The notes under the pieces: model-generated
Seen by the model: only the letters and a program-made list of their open reading frames with translations
Told to the model about the DNA's origin: nothing
Databases searched by the model: none
Source of the DNA: Chitinophaga ginsengisegetis
Lineage (GTDB): Bacteria; Bacteroidota; Bacteroidia; Chitinophagales; Chitinophagaceae
Direction of reading: 5' to 3'
NCBI RefSeq assembly: GCF_900168065.1
Contig: NZ_FUZZ01000005.1
Location: 714,737 to 778,736 of the forward strand
DNA length: 64,000 nt
Position numbers and translations under genes: made by a program
Shown here: positions 44,150 to 54,242 of the stretch, one piece after another
How positions within the stretch are numbered: the first letter of the stretch is position 1
How the letters are laid out: each line of letters begins with the position of its first letter

Positions 44150-44722
44150 TCAGGAGTAGGAATATTGGATGGAGGAACCCAGTGCTGCCCATATTTTTTT
44201 GAGGGCGATAGTCATTTGTACATTTACAGTAGCCTTGGAGAGGTCCAGCAGCGTGGCCACCTGTTCATAGGTGAGCCCTTCTTCTTTTACGAGGATGAAG
44301 ATCTGGCGGCAGCGGTGGGGTAAGGAGTTGATGGCGGCATTGATGTGCGATAGCTGTTCCTTGCTGATCAGGATGTCTTCCGGGTTTTTGGAAGTAACGC
44401 GGTTTACCTGTATTTCCCAGGCGGTATGGTGCGTAATGCGGCGGCCATTGCTTTTCAGGTAATTGAGCGCGGTGTTTTTAACGGCTTTAAAAAGATAGTA
44501 CCGGACATCGTCAGGGGAGGTGACTTGTAGCCGTTGTTGCCATATTTTGATAAATACATCTGCCACAATTTCTTCGGCTTCTGCCTCATTACCTACAATA
44601 TTACCGGCGAAATGCTTCAGGGAAGGAGTGAACGCTTTCATCATTTCTTTAAACGATGAAAGATCCCCTGTTGTCCAAAAAGAAGTATAATCGTGGTTTT
44701 GACTGCTCATAATAATGACCAA
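44150..44722 (-). CDS. ECF sigma-70 factor (locus 2)
   Basis: A 190-residue sigma factor with region 2 (AEAEEIVADVFIKIWQQR) and region 4 (LPHRCRQIFILVKEEGLTYEQVATLLDLSKATVNVQM). It heads the sigma-FecR-SusC-SusD series to 37979 and probably activates its SusC promoter. A later methionine, four codons in, is an alternative start. Unlike the other two sigma factors in the window, it has no long hydrophobic tail. Confidence 0.94.
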   Translation of the reverse strand: MVIIMSSQNHDYTSFWTTGDLSSFKEMMKAFTPSLKHFAGNIVGNEAEAEEIVADVFIKIWQQRLQVTSPDDVRYYLFKAVKNTALNYLKSNGRRITHHTAWEIQVNRVTSKNPEDILISKEQLSHINAAINSLPHRCRQIFILVKEEGLTYEQVATLLDLSKATVNVQMTIALKKIWAALGSSIQYSYS

Positions 44723-44969
44723 ACCAAGTTAACTTATCTTTAGATAGGTACACTATGCAGTATTACCCGATTTTGATATTATATTATCATAAGTGGGAAG
44801 CCCGGCCTTTTGTGTTCAAAAGCGGACAATTTTTGTATCGAAAATGAACAAAACCATATTTATGATACAGCTACTTTGTTGTAAATCAATTAAATAGGTA
44901 TCCGGCATTGTCTTGGCGCAGCATTCCCGCAAATCCCGTACGTTGCAGTCCGGGAATCATCCATCTATT

Positions 44970-47345
44970 ATGATCAGAAATTTCTTCAAGGTCGTTTGCC
45001 GCAACCTGTGGCGTAACAAAGGGTTTTCAGCCATCAATATTACGGGGCTTGCTGTAGGCATGGCTGCCGCGATACTTATTTTGTTGTGGATACAGGACGA
45101 ACGAAGCTACGACGGGTTTCATGCCAACAAGGACAGGATATACGAAGTATGGAATCGTGTACCCTTTGAGGGTGAGCTTTCGTACTGGAATACCGTATCT
45201 GCATTAACGGCCCGCGCAGTAGAAAAAGATTTGCCTGAGGTAGAGCGTGCGGTAAGGGTAGGTCCCAGTAGTGGTCTTCTTTCAGTGGGCGATAAAAAAC
45301 TAATAAAGTCGGGCATGCTGGCAGATACCGGTTTCCTCCAGATGTTCACCTTCCCGATGCTGAAAGGCAATCCCATTACAGCGCTGAATGATGTTCATTC
45401 GGTAGTGCTTACCGAAAGAACTGCTAAAAGTTTATTCGGCAATGAAGATGCAATGGGGAAAATTATAAAAATTGAGAATAAAGATAATTTTACGGTTACC
45501 GGTATTTTAAAAGATTTACCTGGCAATACAAGATTTGATTTTGAATACCTGTTGCCCATGTCATCTTTAAAATACAGGGAAGGAACGGATTTAGGCTGGA
45601 GCGATAACAGTACCCCTACTTATGTAATGCTGAAACCAAATGTAAGCTATGCTTCCGCTGATGCTAAAATAAAAGAATTGAAGCAGCATTACAGTGATGA
45701 GGCAAAAACGATGAAATGGGAGATGTTTATTTACCCGCTTGACCGCTGGCGGTTGTATTCAAGCTTCAGCAATGGTGGGGAAGATAACGGTGGCCGTAGC
45801 ACATTCGTAAAAATATTCGGCATTATTGCCGGGTTAATATTATTGATTGCCTGCATCAACTTTATGAACCTGAGTACCGCAAGAAGTGAAAAGCGGGCGA
45901 AGGAAGTTGGAATAAGAAAAGTAGTGGGGGCACAGAAGAGTTCACTTATCAGTCAGTTTATCGGGGAGTCCGTTTTTATTGCCTTTCTGGCCGGTATGGT
46001 GGCGATCCTTATTGTTCAGCTAAGTTTGCCCGCCTATAACCAGCTTACGGATAAAAAACTATTTCTCGATTTTAGCAATGTTTATACCTGGATGGCGTTT
46101 ATCGGGTTTATCCTGTTTACCGGTTTGTTAGCCGGCAGCTATCCCGCCTTCTTTCTTTCGTCTTTCCAACCTGTTAAAGTATTAAAGGGCACCTTTAAAA
46201 AAGCAAACGCGTTGGTAACGCCAAGAAAAGTATTGGTGGTACTGCAGTTTACATTTGCCACCGTTCTTATCATCTGCACTATAATTGTAAAGCAACAGAT
46301 AGACTATGCCCGTGAGCGGGAAACAGGATATAATAAAGATAATCTGGTGTATCATTTCATGACAGGTGATATATCAAAGAATTACACGCTGATAAAAAAT
46401 GAATTGCTTGAATCCGGTGTTGCGAAATCAGTTACAAGAACAAATTCCCCGCTTACTGAAAGGTGGAGTAATGGATGGGGACAGAAGTGGGAAGGGAAGG
46501 ATCCGAATGATAAAACATCTTTCGACCGGTATTTAGCGGATGAAGGTTTGGGCGCTACGGCAGGGTTACAGTTTATCGAAGGCCGTGATTTCGATCTGAA
46601 AAAATACCCTACCGATTCATCAGCACTGATTGTAAATGAATCCTCGTTGAAAGTAATGAAGTTTAAAGATCCGATTGGTAAAGTAGTAAGTGATCTTGGG
46701 GTTGACTGGCATATTGTAGGAGTCATTAAAGATTTTATTCTTACCAGCCCTTATGAGCCGACGAGGCCAATATTGATATGCGGTGCGAAGAGTAGCTTTA
46801 TGACTTTTAAAGTGGTGCAGATAAAACTAAACGGAGATTATGCTACTGCGAAGAACCTTGAAAAAATGGAATCTATTTTCAGAAAATACAACCCGGATTA
46901 TCCGTTTGAGTATAAGTTTATAGATGAAGCCTACGCGCGGAAATTTGAGAATGAACAACGCCAGGGCACTTTAGCCGCTTTATTTGCGGGGCTTACCATT
47001 TTTATTTCCTGCCTGGGGTTGTTTGGTCTTGCTACATATATGGCAGAAAGCAGGATCAAGGAAGTAGGTGTGCGGAAAGTATTAGGCGCCTCAGTGGCCG
47101 GTATTACTGCCTTATTGGCTAAAGACTTTGTAAAGCTGGTTATTATTTCATTTGTAATAGCGGCGCCATTATCATATTGGACGATGTATAAATGGCTGCA
47201 ATACTATGAATATCGTGTTGCCATTCACTGGTGGGTATTCGCAGTTGCGTGTATCCTGTCCGTAGTAATAGCCGTTGCAACAGTAAGTTACCAGGCTATT
47301 AAAGCAGCATTAATAAACCCGGTGATAAGTTTGAGAAAAGAATAG
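44970..47345 (+). CDS. FtsX/MacB-type ABC transporter permease
   Basis: A 791-residue inner-membrane protein from the ATG at 44970 (MIRNFFKVVCRNLWRNKGFS); the longer frame from 44913 adds a non-membrane leader. It has the MacB-like periplasmic core domain after the first helix (GLAVGMAAAILILLWIQDE; DFTVTGILKDLP-type region) and two FtsX segments (EKRAKEVGIRKVVGAQ; ESRIKEVGVRKVLGAS), a duplicated layout. No ATPase gene is adjacent. Such orphan permeases are numerous in Bacteroidota and are implicated in drug or peptide efflux and lipoprotein handling. The substrate is unknown. Confidence 0.93.
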   Translation: MIRNFFKVVCRNLWRNKGFSAINITGLAVGMAAAILILLWIQDERSYDGFHANKDRIYEVWNRVPFEGELSYWNTVSALTARAVEKDLPEVERAVRVGPSSGLLSVGDKKLIKSGMLADTGFLQMFTFPMLKGNPITALNDVHSVVLTERTAKSLFGNEDAMGKIIKIENKDNFTVTGILKDLPGNTRFDFEYLLPMSSLKYREGTDLGWSDNSTPTYVMLKPNVSYASADAKIKELKQHYSDEAKTMKWEMFIYPLDRWRLYSSFSNGGEDNGGRSTFVKIFGIIAGLILLIACINFMNLSTARSEKRAKEVGIRKVVGAQKSSLISQFIGESVFIAFLAGMVAILIVQLSLPAYNQLTDKKLFLDFSNVYTWMAFIGFILFTGLLAGSYPAFFLSSFQPVKVLKGTFKKANALVTPRKVLVVLQFTFATVLIICTIIVKQQIDYARERETGYNKDNLVYHFMTGDISKNYTLIKNELLESGVAKSVTRTNSPLTERWSNGWGQKWEGKDPNDKTSFDRYLADEGLGATAGLQFIEGRDFDLKKYPTDSSALIVNESSLKVMKFKDPIGKVVSDLGVDWHIVGVIKDFILTSPYEPTRPILICGAKSSFMTFKVVQIKLNGDYATAKNLEKMESIFRKYNPDYPFEYKFIDEAYARKFENEQRQGTLAALFAGLTIFISCLGLFGLATYMAESRIKEVGVRKVLGASVAGITALLAKDFVKLVIISFVIAAPLSYWTMYKWLQYYEYRVAIHWWVFAVACILSVVIAVATVSYQAIKAALINPVISLRKE

Positions 47346-47381
47346 TTGCCGTGTTTAATTGCAGCAGAAGAATTCCCATAT

Positions 47382-47412
47382 AAAAAGCCCGGAGCATTGC
47401 CCCGGGCTTTTT
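47382..47412. terminator. Terminator after the ABC permease
   Basis: AAAAAGCCCGGAGC, a three-base loop, and GCCCCGGGCTTTTT form a stem with one mismatch. It lies between the convergent stops at 47345 and 47459 and ends in a T run. Confidence 0.9.
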
Positions 47413-47458
47413 ATTAGTATTTCCTGACGGTCGTTAATCCCGGCTGTTTTTTATGTGA

Positions 47459-49060
47459 TTAATTCCAGCCATTGTTGACAGCCCTGGCTACATTAGGATT
47501 GTAATTTTTTTCTGCATCGGGAATAGGCAGCAGCAGATGTTTGTCCTGGAACGGCTGTGTGCCGGTGCCGGGTTCTGCGGCCTTTTCTGCGTTGATGGTT
47601 TGTTTGATAATACCCCAGCGCAGCAGATCGAAGTAGCGGGACTGCTCACCGCACAATTCCAGCTGGCGTTCGCGTATCAGTATTTTCATGGCGTTTTCTT
47701 TATCGCCCAGCGTGGTATATAAAAATGCGTGCGAGCGGGAACGTACACTGTCGATCAGTGCCAGGGGAGCATTGCCTGTATTCCCTTGCTGGATCTGCGC
47801 TTCAGCCAGCATGAGCATTACATCTGCCAGGCGGATCACCTGTCCGTTGATCGGGCTTTTCGGATCGCCATATTTTTCCATGAGGTTATAGTATTCGTAT
47901 TTCTTCCAGCGATAATCGCCCTGGGGATCGGCTGGATCAAAGGGATATGCCTTTGCACCGGCAGCGCATTGCTGGCAGTACAGCGTGTCTCCGCCGGAGG
48001 CGGCAGTGCCGTAGAAGGTGGATCTGGCGCGTGGATCCGTATAGAGCTGACCGTTAGCAGGGTTGGTATAGGTGAATGCTTTTACGGCCGCATTGCTGAT
48101 GTACACGTTCTTCCAATCGTTCCAGCCGTATTCCATTGCACGGCCGGAATGCGTTTGTTTGCCTACCTGTTCTGCACCGTTGCCAAACATATAGTAGGGT
48201 GAACCAATGCCCCAGTCGGTCCATTGCTGGTTCATGATCTGGAAGATACTTTCCGGCGTGTTCTGGTTGGTGGTACTGAAAACATTATCAAAAGAAGGAT
48301 CGAGTTGATACGCATAAGGGGCGCCCATCAGTTTTTCGAATTCTGTTTGTGCAGGTACCCATTTTTTCTGGTACAGGTATACCTTGCCAAGAAGGGCTGT
48401 GACAGCGCCTTTGGTAGCCCTGCCCAATTCTGCGGTGGGATATACGGCAGGCAGTTCGGCAGTAGCCTGGGCTTCTGTGAGGTCTTTTTCTATCTGTTTC
48501 CACACATCAGCAGCAGGGCTGCGGGATAAATAGTTGTTATTAAGTGTGGTTTGATAGTCGGTGTACAGTGGCACATCTCCCCATAATGTTACCAGGTGAA
48601 AGTAGGCATACGCCCGCAGGAACTTTACCTCTGCGAGGTACTGGTTCAGTTTGGCGCGATCGGCGGTAGCGGTGGGATTCCAGGCTGCAGCACGGTCGAT
48701 CACGAGGTTGGTCCGGAATATCATGCGGTACAGGGAGCCCCATAATGCGCTGAGATTTGAGTTGTTGGAACCAAAACTGTAATCACCGAGTTCCTGTTCC
48801 GGGCCCTGCAAAAAGCTGGCACGTTTGGCATCGTGTCCCATCAGGTCGAAAATAAAATAATACTCCCGTGCCCATAACCCCGGATGCAGCAGCGTGGCGT
48901 AACTGGCTACAGTAGCCTGGTTGAGCGCACCTATGTTTGTAAAATAAGTATCGTACGCATAGGCGCTTTGATCCACCAGCTCGAGACGGGATTTTTTACA
49001 TCCGGGTACGATGGTGACCAGTGTGGCTACCAGGAGCAATTGATATATATACTTCTTCAT
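47459..49060 (-). CDS. SusD/RagB-family lipoprotein (locus 3)
   Basis: A 533-residue surface lipoprotein with a lipobox at C21 (IVPGCKK). SusD landmarks are KFLRAYAYFHLVTLWGDVPLY and ILIRERQLELCGEQSRYFDLLRWG. It pairs with the SusC encoded 17 bases upstream. It contains a CxxC-like segment (LYCQQCAAG), unusual but not diagnostic. No degradative enzyme is adjacent. Confidence 0.96.
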   Translation of the reverse strand: MKKYIYQLLLVATLVTIVPGCKKSRLELVDQSAYAYDTYFTNIGALNQATVASYATLLHPGLWAREYYFIFDLMGHDAKRASFLQGPEQELGDYSFGSNNSNLSALWGSLYRMIFRTNLVIDRAAAWNPTATADRAKLNQYLAEVKFLRAYAYFHLVTLWGDVPLYTDYQTTLNNNYLSRSPAADVWKQIEKDLTEAQATAELPAVYPTAELGRATKGAVTALLGKVYLYQKKWVPAQTEFEKLMGAPYAYQLDPSFDNVFSTTNQNTPESIFQIMNQQWTDWGIGSPYYMFGNGAEQVGKQTHSGRAMEYGWNDWKNVYISNAAVKAFTYTNPANGQLYTDPRARSTFYGTAASGGDTLYCQQCAAGAKAYPFDPADPQGDYRWKKYEYYNLMEKYGDPKSPINGQVIRLADVMLMLAEAQIQQGNTGNAPLALIDSVRSRSHAFLYTTLGDKENAMKILIRERQLELCGEQSRYFDLLRWGIIKQTINAEKAAEPGTGTQPFQDKHLLLPIPDAEKNYNPNVARAVNNGWN

Positions 49061-49077
49061 AAAATACTTTTTAAAAA

Positions 49078-52000
49078 TTAAAACCCTAGTTGAATACCTG
49101 CCAGGAAAGTTTTTGGCTGTGGTACCTGTCCCTGATCAATACCCCGCGCAAACAGGTAATCGCCTGCTATTTCCGGATCGTAACCGGTGTAATTAGTGAT
49201 GGTGACTAAGTTTTGCGCTGCTACGTAAATGCGGAGCGATTTAACAGTGCCTTTGGTGATGTTGGTTAACATCGACACCGGTGCATTGTAACCGATGGTA
49301 ATATTCCTCAAACGCAGGTAGCTGCCGTCTTCCAGCCACCAGTCGGATGGACGGAGGTTTCCATTGCCCGTAGCATTCTGGCCTATTCTTGGTAAAGCCG
49401 CTACATCACCGGGTTTGCGCCATCTGTCGAGTATGTCGGTAGAAGCGTTATGACCGGTAGCCATAATGCTGGTATTTAATTTTAAGCCGTTCAGAAGTTT
49501 TAATCCGCTGATACCGGATAGTACCACGTTCAGGTCGAAGTTCTTATACGTTACGCCGGCGTTGATGCCGTAAATATATTTCGGGATGGCGTTGCCCAGT
49601 ATTTCCTGGTCTTTCGCGTTAACTACGCCATCGCCGTTGATATCTTTATAAATAAAATCTCCCGGTAACAAACCATCCTGGAATTTAGCGTTTGCCACGC
49701 CTGTTTTTTTAGCGGCTTCCTGGTCAAGCGCTGTAATTTCCGCGGCATCCCGGGCCACATGATCCAAACGGTAGCCATAAAAAGAACCGATGGCATAGCC
49801 GGCAGCAGTGTAGGTAGTAGCTGGTACCGGTGTGAAAGCACCTGCCTGGATAGGCGCGGAAAACTGGTCGCCTAATGACAGTACCTCGTTGCTGTTGATG
49901 GATCCGTTCACGCTTACGTTGTAGCTGAAGTTACTATTGATCTTATCCCTGTAACCGATGGTGAGTTCAAAGCCTTTATTTTGCGCGTCTGCAGCATTTA
50001 CTGTTTTCCGCGGCTGCGTGCCGGTAGGGCTTACGCCAATACTTCCCGGCAGGAGGGTAGTAACCAGCAGGCCGGTACTTTTCCTGTTGTACCAATCGGC
50101 TTCGATGGTGAGGCGGTTATTTAAAAATGCCAGGTCGATACCGATATCTGTCTGGGCGGTTTGTTCCCATTTTAAATCGGGGTTACTTAAAGTGGTGATA
50201 GTGGTGCCGGATACAAATGTTTCCGTGCTGCCAAAGGAATATACCAGTGCACCTCCGGGTGTACCCTGGTACGTTTTCGCGGTATTCAGGAAGTTAGGAA
50301 TGTTGTTGTTGCCGGTTTGTCCCCAGCTTGCGCTGAGTTTACCATCCGACAATACAGGGAATGCCTTCTTCATAAATCCTTCTTCTGAAAAGCGCCACGA
50401 CAAGCCCGCTGCGGCGAAGTTACCATAACGGTTATTAATACCGAAGTTGGAGGCGCCATCCCTGCGGTAGCTGGTGGTCAGGATATATTTATCATCAAAA
50501 GTATAGTTCAACCGGCCGTAATAAGAGATCACGGAAGGACGGGCATAGTTGGAATAGGAGTTGGTAACAGACTGGGAAGAAGCTACGCCTACGTTGGGGA
50601 TATTGTCATTGGGCTGACCGGTACCTCTTATAGTAGAGCCGTTGGTGATACCCGGGTCGATATAGCTTTGTCCCGCTATTAAAAAGAGCTGGTGTTTGCC
50701 GAGTATTTTGTCGTACGACAGGTAGTTTTCCAGCATGTAATAGGAGTTCTCTGTAAAGCCCAGCATCGACTGGCGGGCCTGGTTCAGGAAGTTGGATGAC
50801 TGGTACTGTTGCTGGTAGCTGTTGTTCCGGTTGGAGTTCACTTCTGCTGCAAACTGTGAGCGGAATTTCAGTCCGTCGATGATACGTACTTCGCCCGACA
50901 GCTGCGGGAAAAAGGCCAGTGATTTAGTCGTTTGACTTCTCATGGAAATATCCTGGAGCGGATTACTGGCGTTGCTGTAGTCGTCGATGTTTGACATGAT
51001 AGAATAACCGCCCTGTATCGATGCGTCCAGCACGGGTTTATACGGAGCGTACTGAATAGCATTGATAATGCTGGCATAGTTGCCATTGCTCACATATTGT
51101 CTGAATATCAGGTTCTGGGTAAACCGGAAGCGTCCCAGTATTTCTTCCAGCCCCACGCGTGCCTGGAATCTTTTGTTGGTAGCGTTGGTTATGATCGCCT
51201 GCTGATTGATATAGGTGGCAGATACAGAGTAGTTTACTTTTTCACCGCCGCCGCTGATGTTCAGATCGTGTTCGGATACAAGGGCGTTGCGGAAAATGGC
51301 ATCCTGCCAGTTGGTGCTGTCCTGTAATACCGCCGGAGTATTGAATTTCGCGGGCAGTACGGCATTTTTGGTAGCGGCGAGATCTTTCAACGCATCAACG
51401 TACTGCACTGCGTTGAGAAGGTCCAGTTGTTTCCATGCTTTGGCGATGCCCCATTGGGAAGTAAAGTTAACACGGGGCGGACCGGGCTTTCCTTTTTTGG
51501 TGGTGATGATCACCACGCCGTTGGCAGCTGCAGAGCCGTAGATAGCAGTAGAAGACGCATCTTTCAGAATGGTGATGCTTTCTATATCCTGCGGATTGAG
51601 CGTATTGAACAGGTTTTTGGTTCCCTGGATACCATCAACCACGTACAGCGGATTGATGTCGGTGAAACTACCGGTACCGCGGATAATGATCTGGGCATCT
51701 GCACCGGCAGCGCCGCTGTTTTGCACTACCTGTACACCGGCAGCTTTACCGATAAGCAGCTGTGAGGGGTTGGTAGCATTTACAGCGCCTGCTTCTTTTA
51801 CCGTTACCACGTTGAAGGCGCCTACCACATCTTTTTTCCGGGCGGAGCCATAGCCGATAACGATGATATCGTTCAGGGCTGCTACCGTTTTCACGAGGCG
51901 CACGGAAAAAGTGAGTGTGGCGCCAGGCTTGAGGCTGACGTTATTGAGTTGCTGTGTTTCAAAACCCATGTAAGAAATGCTGAGTAGATATTTGCCTTCA

Positions 52001-52236
52001 GGCGGCAGTCCGGAGAAACGGAATATGCCGTTGCTGTCGGTAACTACGCCGGCGGAATACTTTGTTTTTTCATTCAGCGCCACTACCGAGGCATTGGGGA
52101 GGAGTTCGCCCTGATCGGTACGCACGGTGCCGGTTACCTGCAGGCGACCCTGCGCCTGAGAGGACATGGAAAGGCCTGCTATCAGCATGCATAGCAGCAG
52201 GGGCAAATGCCATTTTGGTCGATAAAACATTTTCAT
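49078..52236 (-). CDS. SusC/RagA-family transporter without STN domain (locus 3)
   Basis: A 1052-residue TonB-dependent transporter from the methionine at 52236 (MKMFYRPKWHLPLLLCMLIAGLSMSSQAQ); the longer frame to 52269 adds a charged leader before the signal peptide. A carboxypeptidase-regulatory domain follows directly (LQVTGTVRTDQGELLPNASV), then DIIVIGYGSARKKDV, the plug (YVVDGIQGTKN) and the barrel ending TFLAGIQLGF. No STN domain precedes it, although the locus has a sigma/FecR pair, so direct SusC-to-FecR signalling in the usual way is doubtful. Confidence 0.95.
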   Translation of the reverse strand: MKMFYRPKWHLPLLLCMLIAGLSMSSQAQGRLQVTGTVRTDQGELLPNASVVALNEKTKYSAGVVTDSNGIFRFSGLPPEGKYLLSISYMGFETQQLNNVSLKPGATLTFSVRLVKTVAALNDIIVIGYGSARKKDVVGAFNVVTVKEAGAVNATNPSQLLIGKAAGVQVVQNSGAAGADAQIIIRGTGSFTDINPLYVVDGIQGTKNLFNTLNPQDIESITILKDASSTAIYGSAAANGVVIITTKKGKPGPPRVNFTSQWGIAKAWKQLDLLNAVQYVDALKDLAATKNAVLPAKFNTPAVLQDSTNWQDAIFRNALVSEHDLNISGGGEKVNYSVSATYINQQAIITNATNKRFQARVGLEEILGRFRFTQNLIFRQYVSNGNYASIINAIQYAPYKPVLDASIQGGYSIMSNIDDYSNASNPLQDISMRSQTTKSLAFFPQLSGEVRIIDGLKFRSQFAAEVNSNRNNSYQQQYQSSNFLNQARQSMLGFTENSYYMLENYLSYDKILGKHQLFLIAGQSYIDPGITNGSTIRGTGQPNDNIPNVGVASSQSVTNSYSNYARPSVISYYGRLNYTFDDKYILTTSYRRDGASNFGINNRYGNFAAAGLSWRFSEEGFMKKAFPVLSDGKLSASWGQTGNNNIPNFLNTAKTYQGTPGGALVYSFGSTETFVSGTTITTLSNPDLKWEQTAQTDIGIDLAFLNNRLTIEADWYNRKSTGLLVTTLLPGSIGVSPTGTQPRKTVNAADAQNKGFELTIGYRDKINSNFSYNVSVNGSINSNEVLSLGDQFSAPIQAGAFTPVPATTYTAAGYAIGSFYGYRLDHVARDAAEITALDQEAAKKTGVANAKFQDGLLPGDFIYKDINGDGVVNAKDQEILGNAIPKYIYGINAGVTYKNFDLNVVLSGISGLKLLNGLKLNTSIMATGHNASTDILDRWRKPGDVAALPRIGQNATGNGNLRPSDWWLEDGSYLRLRNITIGYNAPVSMLTNITKGTVKSLRIYVAAQNLVTITNYTGYDPEIAGDYLFARGIDQGQVPQPKTFLAGIQLGF

Positions 52237-52323
52237 AACTGGGACGTGTTTTTTAAAAATCCGGGGCATAGCAAGCCCCGGGCGCCTTTGCGCCTTTTGT
52301 GGAATAGAACTATAGTTGTTGAA

Positions 52324-53361
52324 TTATTTCTTCTTAATAATAAATCCGCTATCGTTTCTGATCAGCTTCAGATTATTGGGAAGCGTTAAATCGGTCAGTA
52401 TCTTCACCAGCGAGTCGGTCTTTTCAAATTTACCATCGAAGTAGATCTCTGTTACATCCGACGGATAATAATAGATGGCTACACCGTAATAGTTACTCAG
52501 CTGATCGAGGACCTGCGCCATTGGTTGATTATTAAATTTATACCAGTCCGGCTTTGCATTCCCGGTGTTGTTGTTTCCTGCTTTTACTAATATACCCGTG
52601 CCCGTAGTATTGAAATCTGCCACGATGGATCTTCCTGTTTTGCGGTAGTACCGGAGTTCTTTTCCTGGTGTAAGTACTACCTTCTTATTGTTGGGGGCTG
52701 CCTGTACCAACACCTTACCGGTGTTCAGCCGTACGGTAATCATATCTTCCCCGGGGATCGCTTTCACATGAAAAAAGGTACCCAGTACGGTAGTATACAG
52801 TTCGCTGCTATACACCACGAAGGGGTGTTGTTTATCGGCTACTACAGTAAAATCTGCCTCTCCTGTAAGATATATATTCCTGTTGTCCCTGAACTGTTTA
52901 TTATACACCATGCTGGCATCCGGGAAAAGCTGTACCACTGATCCATCCGGCAGCACGGTAGTGATGGTTTTGCCGCTGGTGTTTTCTTTGCGTTCCTGTT
53001 GTTCCGGCGGAATAGATGCGATTGTTGCGGATGCAACAACTGTTTCCTTTTCCTGGTCGCGGTTTACCAGTAACAAACTTCCCCCTATCAGCACGCCTGC
53101 GGTTACTGCCGCGATGGCCAGTCGTTTCGCCCATTTTGTACGGCTATTGGCAAATACGGTTTGGCGGTGGATGTTTTTCAGCCACTGTTGGGAAACCGTT
53201 TCCGGAAAATTGCCATCGTCCTGTATCTGCAGAAATTCTTCTTCCGGCAGGTATTTCTCCAGCATATCCGGATGTTCCTGCAGGTAGGTGGCTACCTCAC
53301 GGGCTTCTTCCGGTGTGCATTGATTGCTAAAGAACCGCGCCAGTAATTCGTCATTTATCAT
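52324..53361 (-). CDS. FecR-family anti-sigma factor (locus 3)
   Basis: A 345-residue protein with a cytoplasmic N-terminus (DELLARFFSNQCTPEEAREVATYLQEHP), a membrane helix (about 80-100; LAIAAVTAGVLIGGSLLLV), a periplasmic FecR domain (TTVLPDGSVVQLFPDASMVYN; GEADFTVVADKQHPFVVYSS) and a C-terminal DUF4974 (MAQVLDQLSNYYGVAIYYY). It sits between the sigma and SusC genes and should sequester the sigma factor. Confidence 0.95.
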   Translation of the reverse strand: MINDELLARFFSNQCTPEEAREVATYLQEHPDMLEKYLPEEEFLQIQDDGNFPETVSQQWLKNIHRQTVFANSRTKWAKRLAIAAVTAGVLIGGSLLLVNRDQEKETVVASATIASIPPEQQERKENTSGKTITTVLPDGSVVQLFPDASMVYNKQFRDNRNIYLTGEADFTVVADKQHPFVVYSSELYTTVLGTFFHVKAIPGEDMITVRLNTGKVLVQAAPNNKKVVLTPGKELRYYRKTGRSIVADFNTTGTGILVKAGNNNTGNAKPDWYKFNNQPMAQVLDQLSNYYGVAIYYYPSDVTEIYFDGKFEKTDSLVKILTDLTLPNNLKLIRNDSGFIIKKK

Positions 53362-53433
53362 GTTATGTACGGCTGATAGATAAGTAATACGTTTGTGAAA
53401 GACAGACTACTTAGTTGAAACGTAAAAATATTT

Positions 53434-53988
53434 TCAAAACGGGAAAAGCCAGGCTATGAGGGGAAGCAGCAGACGGAGATAATGTTTTATTTGCCTGATG
53501 GCCTGAAAGATATGTGACTCCACAGTTCTGGACGACAAGGAAAGTTCGTGCGCTATCTGCTGATGGCTCATACCTTTAAATCGGCTCATTTCAAATACTT
53601 TGCGGCGCATCGGCGGCATTTCTTCCAGTGCGTGGGCCAGTTTATGTTGCAGCTCTTTTTCGGCCAGCCGGCCCCAGAGGTCATCTGCCGGCAGGGTGTA
53701 CTGCTCAATCACGTGGATCACCTTTTCTTTGTACACGGTTTCCTTCCGGAGAAAGTCGATCAGGGTGGTACGGGCAATACGGAACAGCTGGAGCTGTACG
53801 TCGAGATCGTCTGCCAGGCTTTCCCGGTAGTTCCAGAACTTGATGAATGTAAGCTGCGCCACCTCCTCTGCGATGAAAGGAGACTTTGTTTTCCGGAGAA
53901 TAAAATAGTAGATCCTTTTGTGGCACGAATAGTATACTTCATTAAATACCAAAAGGTTACCTTGTTTCAAAGCAGCTATAGTATTCAC
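53434..53988 (-). CDS. ECF sigma-70 factor (locus 3)
   Basis: A 184-residue sigma factor: region 2 around FIAEEVAQLTFIKFWNYRE and region 4 around PPMRRKVFEMSRFKGMSHQQIAHELSLSSRTVESH. The protein ends in a strongly hydrophobic tail (LRLLLPLIAWLFPF), which could associate with the membrane or the anti-sigma factor. It is first in the sigma-FecR-SusC-SusD series. Confidence 0.94.
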   Translation of the reverse strand: MNTIAALKQGNLLVFNEVYYSCHKRIYYFILRKTKSPFIAEEVAQLTFIKFWNYRESLADDLDVQLQLFRIARTTLIDFLRKETVYKEKVIHVIEQYTLPADDLWGRLAEKELQHKLAHALEEMPPMRRKVFEMSRFKGMSHQQIAHELSLSSRTVESHIFQAIRQIKHYLRLLLPLIAWLFPF

Positions 53989-54174
53989 AACGTGGCGTTT
54001 TACACCGGCAATTTAAATAAATAAATGCGGGAATTCCTATAGGGGGTGATAATGAGGTGGTGGAGGAGGGAAATCGGGGGCTTCTTGAAAGGATCACCAG
54101 GTAAGTGAAAAAAGTATAAAAATTCTTCTTAACAGAAAAAATAAAAACATCCCCTACATCACACAAGAACTCAG

Positions 54175-54220
54175 AAAAATACCTGTAAACCAGTAGAAAA
54201 AATACCTGCTTACCAGTAGA
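54175..54220 (+). promoter_or_regulatory. Two tandem 23-bp repeats, candidate activator sites
   Basis: AAAAATACCTG, three variable bases, then ACCAGTAGA: two head-to-tail copies at 54175-54197 and 54198-54220. They end 22 bases upstream of a TACTTTTG -7 element that lacks a matching -33 TTTG, the arrangement expected for an activator that bends or recruits polymerase. Confidence 0.65.
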
Positions 54221-54242
54221 TCAATGAGCCGGAAAAGCATTT

